Below, one piece after another: positions 18,601 through 26,089 of a stretch of DNA of 64,000 nt. The DNA is from Phocaeicola dorei (GTDB lineage Bacteria > Bacteroidota > Bacteroidia > Bacteroidales > Bacteroidaceae): NCBI RefSeq assembly GCF_013009555.1, contig NZ_CP046176.1:4495501-4559500 (forward strand), in the 5' to 3' direction. The stretch's first letter is position 1, and each line of letters begins with the position of its first letter. The notes under the pieces were generated by a model, which was given only the letters and a program-made list of their open reading frames with translations, was not told the origin of the DNA and searched no databases. Position numbers and translations under genes: made by a program.

Positions 18601-19150
18601 GACCTGCACAAGTACTTTTTAATATTTCATTTAATTGAATTGTATATTCCAATCTGAAAACCGGAAGATAATGCGAATACAAAACCATATCCTGATCACT
18701 GCCTCCAATCCATTTGGCATCCTTCCAACCTTGATAAGTGGAATCACAACTCATTAATCCTGTTTCAAACCAAGAAGTTTCCGACATTTGTTCGCCTCTT
18801 TGATTCCAAACCGTTACAGTCCATGAATAACGAGTAGAGGGTTGCAGAGAAGTGCCATTATACACTACATTTAAAGAGAATCCATTTTGTGTTTTTCCAC
18901 TATCCCACACAATGTTTCCTTTTTCATCTGAAACGATAATTTGATAGGCTGTCTGCTGCAGACCGCGTTCAGCACCTAGGGATTCCATCTGCCAACTAAA
19001 ACGGGGAAGTTCAACATCAAGACCTAGAGGTGTAACAGCATATTCGGTCTTTAAATTCTTGACTATGAAATGAGCATTACCAGATTGCAACGTTGCATGG
19101 CAAGCAATACAAACAGAAAGAAGCAAAACAAGAAGTTTACAATTCTTCAT
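15632..19150 (-). CDS. GH78 alpha-L-rhamnosidase with an inserted beta-sandwich
   Basis: The protein has 1172 residues with an N-terminal export signal (MKNCKLLVLLLSVCIACHA). A fibronectin-like domain at about 32-132 (FSWQMESLGAERGLQQTAYQI) is followed by an additional region at about 145-335 that resembles a concanavalin-type sandwich. Then come the rhamnosidase N-domain (about 365-510, GIYEIYINGQRVGEDYFNPG), a second sandwich, the (alpha/alpha)6 catalytic barrel (about 690-1045) and a C-terminal sandwich. The GH78 acid motif TDCPQRNERLGWAGD is present (Asp725, Glu731), and the base is Glu1021 in ATTIWERLNSY. It releases alpha-L-rhamnose. It is the last gene of the sigma/FecR/SusCD locus, separated from susD by a stem-loop. 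Confidence 0.93.
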   Translation of the reverse strand: MKNCKLLVLLLSVCIACHATLQSGNAHFIVKNLKTEYAVTPLGLDVELPRFSWQMESLGAERGLQQTAYQIIVSDEKGNIVWDSGKTQNGFSLNVVYNGTSLQPSTRYSWTVTVWNQRGEQMSETSWFETGLMSCDSTYQGWKDAKWIGGSDQDMVLYSHYLPVFRLEYTIQLNEILKSTCAGLVYGANDARLMDKNKNLYHLENGKNESYIKVELDIAPISMKKEAILNVYRVGYHPNDKPDMPFASFSIPKNLIHKDNMYGCHTITLSSDLGFTKFYIDNVEKEIGVVNLNPLGRGGDFIAFPVVGDMGFIVPAEQAVSFSKVKIMNFRSPQNVITTVKDEAYQIFGGTNGALEIFTPKGKSSPMLRTVFTSPDTGVVKARLYVTARGIYEIYINGQRVGEDYFNPGVTQYNKTHLYQTFDVTDYVQIGQNAIGAFLAEGWWSGGATFTGENWNFFGDRQSLLAKLVITYKDGHEKVIVTDPSTWQYCNNGPVLYGSLFQGEVYDALKDSEMEGWNTALYTPNESWKPAVEVALNGHISTSGNPNMPWVDDYSNYKLVGQFGQTVKAVNELTAISVEEVRPKVFVYDMGQNMVGVPQIQLSGMKPGTKICLRYAEVKYPDLPEYEGSIGMIMLENIRAAMAQDIYITRGGRETIHPRFTYHGYRFVEITGIDAPLATEAVKGIVLSSIHNFASSYETSNTLVNKLWKNITWSSSGNFLSIPTDCPQRNERLGWAGDISVFSRTATYLADVSQFLRRYVQSMRDVQRSDGRFPDIAPLGGGFGGLLWGSAGITVPWECYQQYGDKRLLNEHYDAMSQYIQYILDKMIEKETGLLVQNRAWGDLGDWLGLEDEKNDKSLLWEAYFIYDLELMNKIATILGKQMDAERFSKLYAERKTFFNKTYIRPNDGKTIFSSFLPKKRGTSIDIQTSYVLPLAFNIINDEQKEKAIKNLLETITRENTTDCGKLCPSYSLMTGFIGTAWIGKALSDNGYSDIAYRLLQQTSYPSWLYSVEQGATTIWERLNSYTHLDGFGGNNRMNSFNHYSFGAVGSWMYNYSLGIQRDEAFPGFKHFILKPAIDLAGKMKYAKGYYDSMYGRIESGWEIENEIIRYTFNIPGNTSALLYLPASSVKDVKENGKGILKKSTGIKFIGENNGKVILELESGSYQFEVKK

Positions 19151-19206
19151 ATATACTAGTTTATATTGATTAAGTTATTGACATATATTTATGAATAAAG
19201 ACTTTA

Positions 19207-19252
19207 CGGAACGACATTTTTACCAAGACTAGAATTATTCAATGTCATTCCG
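19207..19252 (-). terminator. Intercistronic stem-loop between susD and the GH78 gene
   Basis: Arms CGGAACGACAT (19207-19217) and ATGTCATTCCG (19242-19252) pair with one mismatch. The structure starts about 25 bases after the SusD stop codon and about 55 bases before the GH78 start. The position matches stem-loops after other susD genes here. It is more likely an attenuator or processing site than a full terminator, since no U-tract follows directly. Confidence 0.5.
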
Positions 19253-19276
19253 CCAAGTTACAATATACCCTAAACC

Positions 19277-20749
19277 TTAAAAATAAGGGCTAAGCGCAGC
19301 CTCTGATGCGGGCAATGGAAACAAAATACGGATATCAGTAAAAGCAGTAGGAGCCACCGAAAATCCCTCGGGAAAATAATAAGCCGAAGGATTAGCTTTT
19401 ACCCGCTCTCCATAAGATTTCATAACCTGTTCTGCACTTCCGGTACGTACAAGGTCAAGCCAACGTTTGTTCTCAAAAGCTAGTTCCACACGCCGTTCCT
19501 TAATAATAGCCTCGCGTACATCTGATTGAGTCGAAGCACTGCTTACAGGCAACAACGCTCTTGATCTTACTCTATTCAAATATACTAATGCCTCCTCCGT
19601 CTTGCCTTGCTCATTCAAAGCTTCAGCAATAAAAAGCAAGACCTCAGCATAGCGGTAAACCGGCCAGTTATCACCGGTTTTCCCACTTTGTGTATGAGCA
19701 TGGCAATATTTCTTGATATAAGGATAAGAGATACCATGGGCGGTAACAAAGCCCACGGAAACATCTTTACGCACATCTCCTGGTTCATAAGCTTCCATAA
19801 TATCAGGCGTAGGTATATTATAACCTTCTATTGTACGTGCTACCTCAGGAATACCCGTAATAGCTGTTGTCTCTTCGGCTGTTATCGGCTGCACCAAGAA
19901 GGTATAAAAGAAGGAGCTATGCAATCCTTCATTACCATCCTTAAATTGAATCTCGAAAATGGATTCCGGACCATTCTTATTAGCAAGTTCAAAAACATCC
20001 GCATAGCGTGGCATCAACTCATAACCCGTTACTTCTTTTAATACCTGTTCGGCTTCCGCCCATCGTTTCTGCACTATATATACATTACCCAAAAGAGTGT
20101 TTGCCGCTCCCTTCGTTGCCCTACCAGGCTCTTGATCCGCTTTGGATGGCAAAAGAGAAACGGCCTGTCCGGCATCTGCAATGATCTGTTTATACACATC
20201 TTCCACACTTGCCAATGGCTGTGAAGTATCAGCTTGTGTCTTGGCCGGTTTCAAGTGTATGGGTACACTACCGAAATACTGTACAAGATCGAAATAAGCC
20301 AATGCCCGAAGAAAGTAGGCCTGACCTTTAATATTATCTTTTATCTTCTGATCAAAACTGACGGCATCTATCGGTTCCAACAGATGATTAACCCGTGAAA
20401 TAATACGATAGTCAATCACGTATTTGGAACGTGGCACTCCATTCGTCGCATCGTCCAAAAAGTTTTTCACGAACTCAGCCTCTATCGTTCCCCGGTCATT
20501 GGGGTTATATTTATAAGTGGTATTATCACTGCGCATTTCGCCCATCGCCCATGCTCCATACGTCCCGTTATACAAATCGCGTAAAGGAGCATAAGCACCA
20601 TTGATTGCCTGCTCAAAGTCACTTTGTGATTTGTAATAAACAGCAGTACTCAAAGATGTCTCAGATGGTAAATTCAAGAAATCGCCCTGACATCCTACCA
20701 ATAGGCTAGATGACAGCAACATCGCCAACATATATTTATGATTCTTCAT
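19277..20749 (-). CDS. SusD/RagB-family glycan-binding lipoprotein (sigma-regulated locus)
   Basis: The protein has 490 residues from the ATG at 20749; an in-frame TTG four codons earlier is less likely. The lipobox is LLVGCQGDF, followed by the common SusD opening FLNLPSETSLSTAVYYKSQSDFE. Family features include YFLRALAYFDLVQYFGSVPI, the YRYAEVLLFIAEALNEQGK helix, the IIKERRVELAFENKRWLDLVR segment and a terminal LFPLPASEAALSPYF. The family-typical terminal LxQNPGY is replaced by a shorter end. It pairs with the STN-containing SusC that ends about 20 bases upstream. Confidence 0.93.
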   Translation of the reverse strand: MKNHKYMLAMLLSSSLLVGCQGDFLNLPSETSLSTAVYYKSQSDFEQAINGAYAPLRDLYNGTYGAWAMGEMRSDNTTYKYNPNDRGTIEAEFVKNFLDDATNGVPRSKYVIDYRIISRVNHLLEPIDAVSFDQKIKDNIKGQAYFLRALAYFDLVQYFGSVPIHLKPAKTQADTSQPLASVEDVYKQIIADAGQAVSLLPSKADQEPGRATKGAANTLLGNVYIVQKRWAEAEQVLKEVTGYELMPRYADVFELANKNGPESIFEIQFKDGNEGLHSSFFYTFLVQPITAEETTAITGIPEVARTIEGYNIPTPDIMEAYEPGDVRKDVSVGFVTAHGISYPYIKKYCHAHTQSGKTGDNWPVYRYAEVLLFIAEALNEQGKTEEALVYLNRVRSRALLPVSSASTQSDVREAIIKERRVELAFENKRWLDLVRTGSAEQVMKSYGERVKANPSAYYFPEGFSVAPTAFTDIRILFPLPASEAALSPYF

Positions 20750-20770
20750 AATGGTATTCAATTTTAAAAG

Positions 20771-23700
20771 TTAAAAGTTTATATTCAAGCCAAAAGTGAA
20801 TGTCCTTGGTACGGGATATGTAGAATAATCTATACCTTGCAATAATGCTCCCGGTGAGTTGCCATTAAAGTCCACACCCACTTCGGGATTTCCATATTTG
20901 TACTTGCTGAATACAAATGCCTGCTGGACACTGGCGTACACACGCAGTCTGCTGACAAACTTAATGAGATTAGCTGGCAAGGTATATCCTAATGTAATGT
21001 TCTTAATGGTCAGGTTACTTCCATCGTATACAAAACGGGAATGAAAGATATCCCTTTCACGTGAAGTCCCACTAGTAGTCTTACCATAAAGTCCGGCACC
21101 GGGATTGTCAGGGGAGCGCCACCGGTCCTTCACCTCTTTCATTACATTAAAAGGGCCGTCAAGGTTGGCCATACCTTGCTCTACAGCAGCGGCAATCTTA
21201 TTTCCGTAAGTGCCTGTGGCAACTATAGTCAGATCAAAATTTTTGTATTCAAAATTGTTCGTTAAACCAAATGTGAATTTAGGAAGAGGATTACCGATTT
21301 CCGCCTTATCACCACTTTCATCATCGCCATAAGTAATTTGTTTATCGTCATTAACATCGTGGAATTTGATAGTACCTACTTGGGAATCCACAGCTTTAGG
21401 CGACTGGTCATAATCTGACTGGTTTACATAAATTCCATCCTGAACCATTCCATAGAATTGCCCGATACGCCCTCCTACACGTGAAATCGTACTTACAATG
21501 CCCGAATAAGCCACCAACTGATTACTCAAATCACTTAATGCCAGCACACGGTTATCACTGAAAGAAATATTGAAATTCGTGCTCCAATTAAATGTTCCTA
21601 CAATATTATGGGAATTAATACTAAACTCATGTCCCCAGAATTTAAGTTTACCAACATTCCCTATCAGTGTAGAGAAGCCTGATTCTTCGGGTACAGGTAG
21701 TGAATAAAGCATATTGGATGTTATCTTGTTATAGTAGTCATATGTAAAAGTAATACGATTATTGAAGAAACCAAGATCGACTCCAAAGTCCAATTGGCGA
21801 GTTTTTTCCCATCCCAGATCATCGTTTCCAAGATTCGTAACAGCACTTCCGCTTGCGACAGTACTACCAAACACAGCATTCGTGTTACCACTTACCGTAT
21901 TGTAATGAGTATAATTTCCTATATTGTTATTCCCTATCATACCATAACTTCCACGTACTTTCAGCAAAGACACACTCTTAAGTTTGCCCATAAAAGCCTC
22001 ATCACTCACAATCCATCCTAAAGATACCGATGGAAAGTTACCCCACTTATTATTACTTCCGAAACGGGATGAACCATCCCTACGAATACTTGCTCCAATC
22101 AGATATTTACCTTTATAACTGTAATTGACACGACTTAAATATGAAATCATACTCCACTCTTGAACATCCATAGTCGGATTGTTCTTCACCAATGCCGCAT
22201 CAATAGTCTGTATTCTATCGTCCGAAAAGTTCGAACCACTTATGGCACTATAGTCACTACGAAATCTTTGTGTAGTATATCCAAGCAACAGTTCAAACGT
22301 ATGATTACCTATTTCTTTTGAATAATTAGCAGTGGTTTCGGACAACCAAGACCAATATCGGTTATTCGCTTCGTAAAGATTAGCTGCAATGGCACTTGGT
22401 GCAGCTGCAAATGCCCGTCCGGCAGTAGAAGGTTGGAAATTGTGCTGATAATTAGAACCTATATCTCCATTCAGACTCGTCTTCAAGACAAGACCTTTAA
22501 GTGGTTCATATTGCAGACTCGCATTTGCAAGCAATCTTTTCGCTTCCCGCTTGTTGACGATATCTTGTATGGAACGCACCCAATTCGGGGTCTCAAAGGC
22601 AGTGACACCGGGTGTTGTCACTACTACGGGATAGGTTCCATCTTCGTTTCGATAGTCAAGAATAGGAGGAGTCAATGTAGCGTTAGCAAGTAAACCTCCC
22701 CCACTAAAGAATGCTCCATCTGATGACGGTCGGTTTTCAAAACTATAAGTCGGAGCCAGATTGAAAGCTAGCTTCAAATTGTCGGAAATCCGGTAAGTAG
22801 AGTTAGCCCTTGCTGAAATACGTTGGTAATCGGAGTTCAACAAAACACCATCCTGATTGAAATACCCCAGTACAAAAGAGCTTGTAAATTTATCTTTCCC
22901 TGTACTAACAGATACATTATAATCTTGTATCATGGCACTACGCAGCATAGCAGCATACCAGTCATGTCCTTTACCATATTGTGAAGGATTCTGAAAAGCG
23001 GTAGGAACACTTTGCCCCAAGTCTTCATAGCTCTCTTTCTTGAATTGCGCCCACTCTGTTCCATTCATCATTTCAGGTCTGCCTTTTTGAGGCACATTCT
23101 GAACTCCCATATATGCATTGAAGCTAATATTCGTCTTTCCAGCTTTCGCACCTTTAGTTTGAATAAGTACTACACCAAAAGCTGCACGGGAACCATACAA
23201 AGAAGTTGCAGCTGCATCTTTAAGTATAGTCATTGACTCTATCTCATTCGGATTAATATCATTGATATCACCCACAATAGGAAATCCATCCACTACATAA
23301 AGAGGATTTGATCCTGTAGAAAGTGATGCAGCTCCACGAATACGGACGTTCATTCCTTGTCCTGGTACTCCCGTTCCCTGATTCACTTGTACACCTGCAA
23401 TTTGTCCTTGCATCTTTTGGGTAAACTGCGCTACAGGAACATCAGAAAGTTTATCAAAATCCAATGTTTCCATAGCACCAGTAACAGCTCGTTTGGTCTG
23501 GGTGCCATAAGCTACCACTACTACTTCATCCAGCGACTTCACATCTTCTTTCAAGACAATGCTCAATGAATGATTGTCTTTCAGTTTGATTTCTTGCGGA
23601 ATATATCCTGTATAGCTGAATTGAAGTATATCACCCATATTCGCTGCCAAAGAGAAATTACCATCAAGATCTGTTACGGTACCTTGACCCGATCCTTTTA

Positions 23701-24157
23701 TCAATACCGAAACACCTATTAAAACTTCTCCGGATGCATCAGTTACAGTACCAGCTATTCCCAATTTTTGCTGCTGTGCCGCCAATGCAGCATTCCGGGT
23801 AAGAATAATATGATTTCCCGCCATCTTGTATGCAACAGATGACTCTGCAAGTAAAATCGATAAGACTTCCGCTACCGGCTTGCTGCTTACATGAATGCTT
23901 TTACGCATCTTTACGTTCACATCTTCCTTATATATAAAAAGATAGTCCGTTTGAGACTCTATCTCATTCAATATAGATTCCAACGGGGCATCGCTTCTAT
24001 TGATAGTTACCCTCGCATTCTGTGAGTGACTATTTTCGGCCATCAGGCTGAACAGGCAGAAGAACAATAAGAATATTGATATTCGCATAATTCTAAATAA
24101 TTGTTTTAAATCCGGATTTTCAAGATAATAAAGATCCGGCAAAGGAATGTTTTTCAT
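20771..24157 (-). CDS. SusC-family TonB-dependent transducer with STN domain
   Basis: The protein has 1128 residues. A hydrophobic export segment lies at about 24-42. An STN (secretin/TonB N-terminal) signalling domain follows at about 48-122, with NRSDAPLESILNEIESQT and SVAYKMAGNHIILTRN. Then come a carboxypeptidase-regulatory-like sandwich (GIAGTVTDASGEVLIGVSVLI), the TonB-box-like DEVVVVAYGTQTKRAV, the plug and the barrel ending in FTFGLNINF. STN-bearing SusC proteins signal substrate capture to a FecR anti-sigma factor, which frees an ECF sigma factor. Both partners are encoded directly upstream on the same strand, so the circuit is complete. With the downstream GH78 it probably imports a rhamnose-containing oligosaccharide. 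Confidence 0.95.
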   Translation of the reverse strand: MKNIPLPDLYYLENPDLKQLFRIMRISIFLLFFCLFSLMAENSHSQNARVTINRSDAPLESILNEIESQTDYLFIYKEDVNVKMRKSIHVSSKPVAEVLSILLAESSVAYKMAGNHIILTRNAALAAQQQKLGIAGTVTDASGEVLIGVSVLIKGSGQGTVTDLDGNFSLAANMGDILQFSYTGYIPQEIKLKDNHSLSIVLKEDVKSLDEVVVVAYGTQTKRAVTGAMETLDFDKLSDVPVAQFTQKMQGQIAGVQVNQGTGVPGQGMNVRIRGAASLSTGSNPLYVVDGFPIVGDINDINPNEIESMTILKDAAATSLYGSRAAFGVVLIQTKGAKAGKTNISFNAYMGVQNVPQKGRPEMMNGTEWAQFKKESYEDLGQSVPTAFQNPSQYGKGHDWYAAMLRSAMIQDYNVSVSTGKDKFTSSFVLGYFNQDGVLLNSDYQRISARANSTYRISDNLKLAFNLAPTYSFENRPSSDGAFFSGGGLLANATLTPPILDYRNEDGTYPVVVTTPGVTAFETPNWVRSIQDIVNKREAKRLLANASLQYEPLKGLVLKTSLNGDIGSNYQHNFQPSTAGRAFAAAPSAIAANLYEANNRYWSWLSETTANYSKEIGNHTFELLLGYTTQRFRSDYSAISGSNFSDDRIQTIDAALVKNNPTMDVQEWSMISYLSRVNYSYKGKYLIGASIRRDGSSRFGSNNKWGNFPSVSLGWIVSDEAFMGKLKSVSLLKVRGSYGMIGNNNIGNYTHYNTVSGNTNAVFGSTVASGSAVTNLGNDDLGWEKTRQLDFGVDLGFFNNRITFTYDYYNKITSNMLYSLPVPEESGFSTLIGNVGKLKFWGHEFSINSHNIVGTFNWSTNFNISFSDNRVLALSDLSNQLVAYSGIVSTISRVGGRIGQFYGMVQDGIYVNQSDYDQSPKAVDSQVGTIKFHDVNDDKQITYGDDESGDKAEIGNPLPKFTFGLTNNFEYKNFDLTIVATGTYGNKIAAAVEQGMANLDGPFNVMKEVKDRWRSPDNPGAGLYGKTTSGTSRERDIFHSRFVYDGSNLTIKNITLGYTLPANLIKFVSRLRVYASVQQAFVFSKYKYGNPEVGVDFNGNSPGALLQGIDYSTYPVPRTFTFGLNINF

Positions 24158-24212
24158 ATCTTTGCAAATGGTTATTAATACGATTTATTAAAAATAATTG
24201 TGTTAGTCGGGT

Positions 24213-24237
24213 CGGTGGGTGGTGCAAACACCCATCG
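24213..24237 (-). other. Stem-loop between fecR and susC
   Basis: Arms CGGTGGGTG (24213-24221) and CACCCATCG (24229-24237) pair around a seven-base loop with one G-T pair. It lies in the 150-base gap after the FecR stop codon. Transcripts would continue into an A/T-rich run (AATTATTTTT). It may limit read-through from the sigma/FecR unit into susC, whose own sigma-dependent promoter would lie in this gap. No TAnnTTTG box was found here. Confidence 0.45.
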
Positions 24238-24307
24238 GCTCTTTAGTTGTTTTTCATAAGGATTGCTTCATAGGCTGATTTTCCATTTTAGAAGGTTAAT
24301 ACATTTC

Positions 24308-25252
24308 TTACTTTATATGAATGACGTCATTATCCCGATTTCTTTGATAAATAAAGGCTACATCGTTTTGCAGGACACGCAGCGCATAGTCCAATCCATC
24401 AGAAATCCTAAATTTCCCAGTTAATGCAACCTTTGCTATTTCCTTTTTATCCATCTGTATTTTCAAATCATAATATTTCTCCAAGTCTTTTATAATATCA
24501 GCAAAAGGTTTATTTCTGAAACAATATAACCCCTCTTTCCAACGATATACATTATAATCATCAATTTTACTCACCACCAATCGGCCGTCTATCAAAGTCG
24601 TTTTCTGATTGGGTGCCAAGATGACGGAATTCTTTTCATCGTGAGGTAATTTTACCTTTACTCTGCCTTCCATCAAAGACGTTTCGAATATTTTTCGTGC
24701 TGAATAAGCTTCCACATTGAATTTTGTTCCCAATACTTCTACATCCAATGTACTTGTATGTACCACAAACGGACTCTTTTCATTATGAGCCACCTCAAAG
24801 TAAGCCTCTCCATCTAATATCACCTCCCGTTTGTCTGTCATAAAAGAAACAGGATATTGCATTGTAGTTCCGGCATTCAGCCAAACGTTTGACCCATCGG
24901 GCAAATCGAGGTTAACACGCTGGCCGGCCGGTACGGTAATGGTCTGCATCGCTAAATACATACCTCCATTATCTTTACCTATTGAAAATAATACAGCCGT
25001 CACACTCACCGTTATCACTATTACAGAAGCTATTTTCAGGAATTCCCTGATAAAATAGTTCCTCCTGTTCCTCATTCTCTGTATATCAGTCCGTCGGGAA
25101 TGACCTGCAAGAATCATAGCATTAAACAGTTTGCGTTCCCTACGCAACAGCCCGGCATTCTCCTCAGAAGCACCGGCCCATTCTTTAACCACTTTCATAT
25201 CTTCCAAAGAAGCATGACCTTCAAAAAAACGGTATAACAAATCCTTATCCAT
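24308..25252 (-). CDS. FecR-family anti-sigma factor
   Basis: The protein has 314 residues from the ATG at 25252; the frame also has a GTG two codons earlier. An N-terminal cytoplasmic segment of about 60 residues (LYRFFEGHASLEDMKVVKEW) binds the sigma factor in this family. A transmembrane helix follows at about 70-88 (FLKIASVIVITVSVTAVLFSIG). The periplasmic FecR domain includes GQRVNLDLPDGSNVWLNAGT and DGEAYFEVAHNEKSPFVV. The C-terminal DUF4974-type domain (KPFADIIKDLEKYYDLKIQM) receives the STN signal. It would hold the upstream-encoded ECF sigma factor inactive until the STN-SusC binds substrate. It is spaced 73 bases after the sigma gene. Confidence 0.93.
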   Translation of the reverse strand: MDKDLLYRFFEGHASLEDMKVVKEWAGASEENAGLLRRERKLFNAMILAGHSRRTDIQRMRNRRNYFIREFLKIASVIVITVSVTAVLFSIGKDNGGMYLAMQTITVPAGQRVNLDLPDGSNVWLNAGTTMQYPVSFMTDKREVILDGEAYFEVAHNEKSPFVVHTSTLDVEVLGTKFNVEAYSARKIFETSLMEGRVKVKLPHDEKNSVILAPNQKTTLIDGRLVVSKIDDYNVYRWKEGLYCFRNKPFADIIKDLEKYYDLKIQMDKKEIAKVALTGKFRISDGLDYALRVLQNDVAFIYQRNRDNDVIHIK

Positions 25253-25325
25253 AAACACTTTTGTTTTACGTATTTATAGTAATAGCGGATGGGAAAGAAC
25301 ATTCCCTAGTGAAAAACTGTTTTTT

Positions 25326-25886
25326 TTAATGCAAATAGAAAAAAAGTAAGGATACCGGCAGATAATCCTTCAATGCAAGACGTAACGTCCTGGTAGCTTT
25401 CGATATATGAAATTCCACTCCCTTGGTTGTAATATCCAATAGTTCTGCTATTTCTTTATGGGATTTATTTTCATTACGGCTCATCACAAAGATTTTCCGA
25501 GTCTGTTCGGGCAAAGCATCCAGTGTCCTATCAACAATCTCCTGTATTTCCTTTGTAAAAACCTCATAGGGCTCGAAATCTTCCAAAGTCATGATTCTGC
25601 CCGACAATTCCCATGCATAGATTCGGGCTATTTCGTCAGAAGCATCCTGATAGACTTGTTGATGGCGCAAATAGTCAATACACTTATGCTTTATCGTGGT
25701 CAAGACATAAGCCGGAATATTAGTATCAGCAGACAAACGATCTTTGTTCTCCCAATAGTACATCATTGATTCCACAACAAAATCTTCGGCAACAGCTTCA
25801 TCATGCACATAGGTACAGGCAAAGTGGACAAAACGTTGCTGGTAGTCTATAAAGAATTTATTAAATGCATTCAAATCAATGCTCAT
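25326..25886 (-). CDS. ECF-type RNA polymerase sigma factor
   Basis: The protein has 186 residues, typical of an extracytoplasmic-function sigma-70 factor. Region 2 is at about 8-80 (FFIDYQQRFVHFACTYVHDEAVAEDFVVESMMYYWE, split by usual spacing). Region 4 is at about 122-175 (LDALPEQTRKIFVMSRNENK, then SHKEIAELLDITTKGVEFHI). It should direct RNA polymerase to the promoter of the downstream STN-susC operon and possibly to its own. It is followed by fecR, susC, susD and GH78 on the same strand. Confidence 0.95.
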   Translation of the reverse strand: MSIDLNAFNKFFIDYQQRFVHFACTYVHDEAVAEDFVVESMMYYWENKDRLSADTNIPAYVLTTIKHKCIDYLRHQQVYQDASDEIARIYAWELSGRIMTLEDFEPYEVFTKEIQEIVDRTLDALPEQTRKIFVMSRNENKSHKEIAELLDITTKGVEFHISKATRTLRLALKDYLPVSLLFFYLH

Positions 25887-25926
25887 TGCCTATCAAACCG
25901 TATTAAATAAAAGGAGAATAATGGTA

Positions 25927-25956
25927 CAAATATACATTTTTACTTTTAAAAGCAAA
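25927..25956 (-). promoter_or_regulatory. Promoter of the ECF sigma gene
   Basis: The minus strand has TATATTTG (25927-25934), an exact match to the -7 consensus TAnnTTTG, and TTTG at 25953-25956 as a -33 element, 18 bases away. The predicted leader is about 35 bases. This looks like a housekeeping-type Bacteroides promoter, giving basal sigma/FecR expression. Confidence 0.65.
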
Positions 25957-26089
25957 TGAAAGCTGCCTCAAATTTTATGCCTCCAACAACGATAGCAATC
26001 CACCAAACAAAGAAAATATTCCTCCAAAGTTTCCCCGCCTTAAATAAAAGCAGTAACTTTACCAAATAATATACTAACATTAGGAAATA

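Noticed and set aside
20750..20761. Upstream TTG start for the SusD of the sigma-regulated locus
   Set aside because: The ATG four codons later gives a normal lipoprotein signal. Similar TTG or GTG extensions were rejected for the SusD at 734-2368, the FecR gene and murF.
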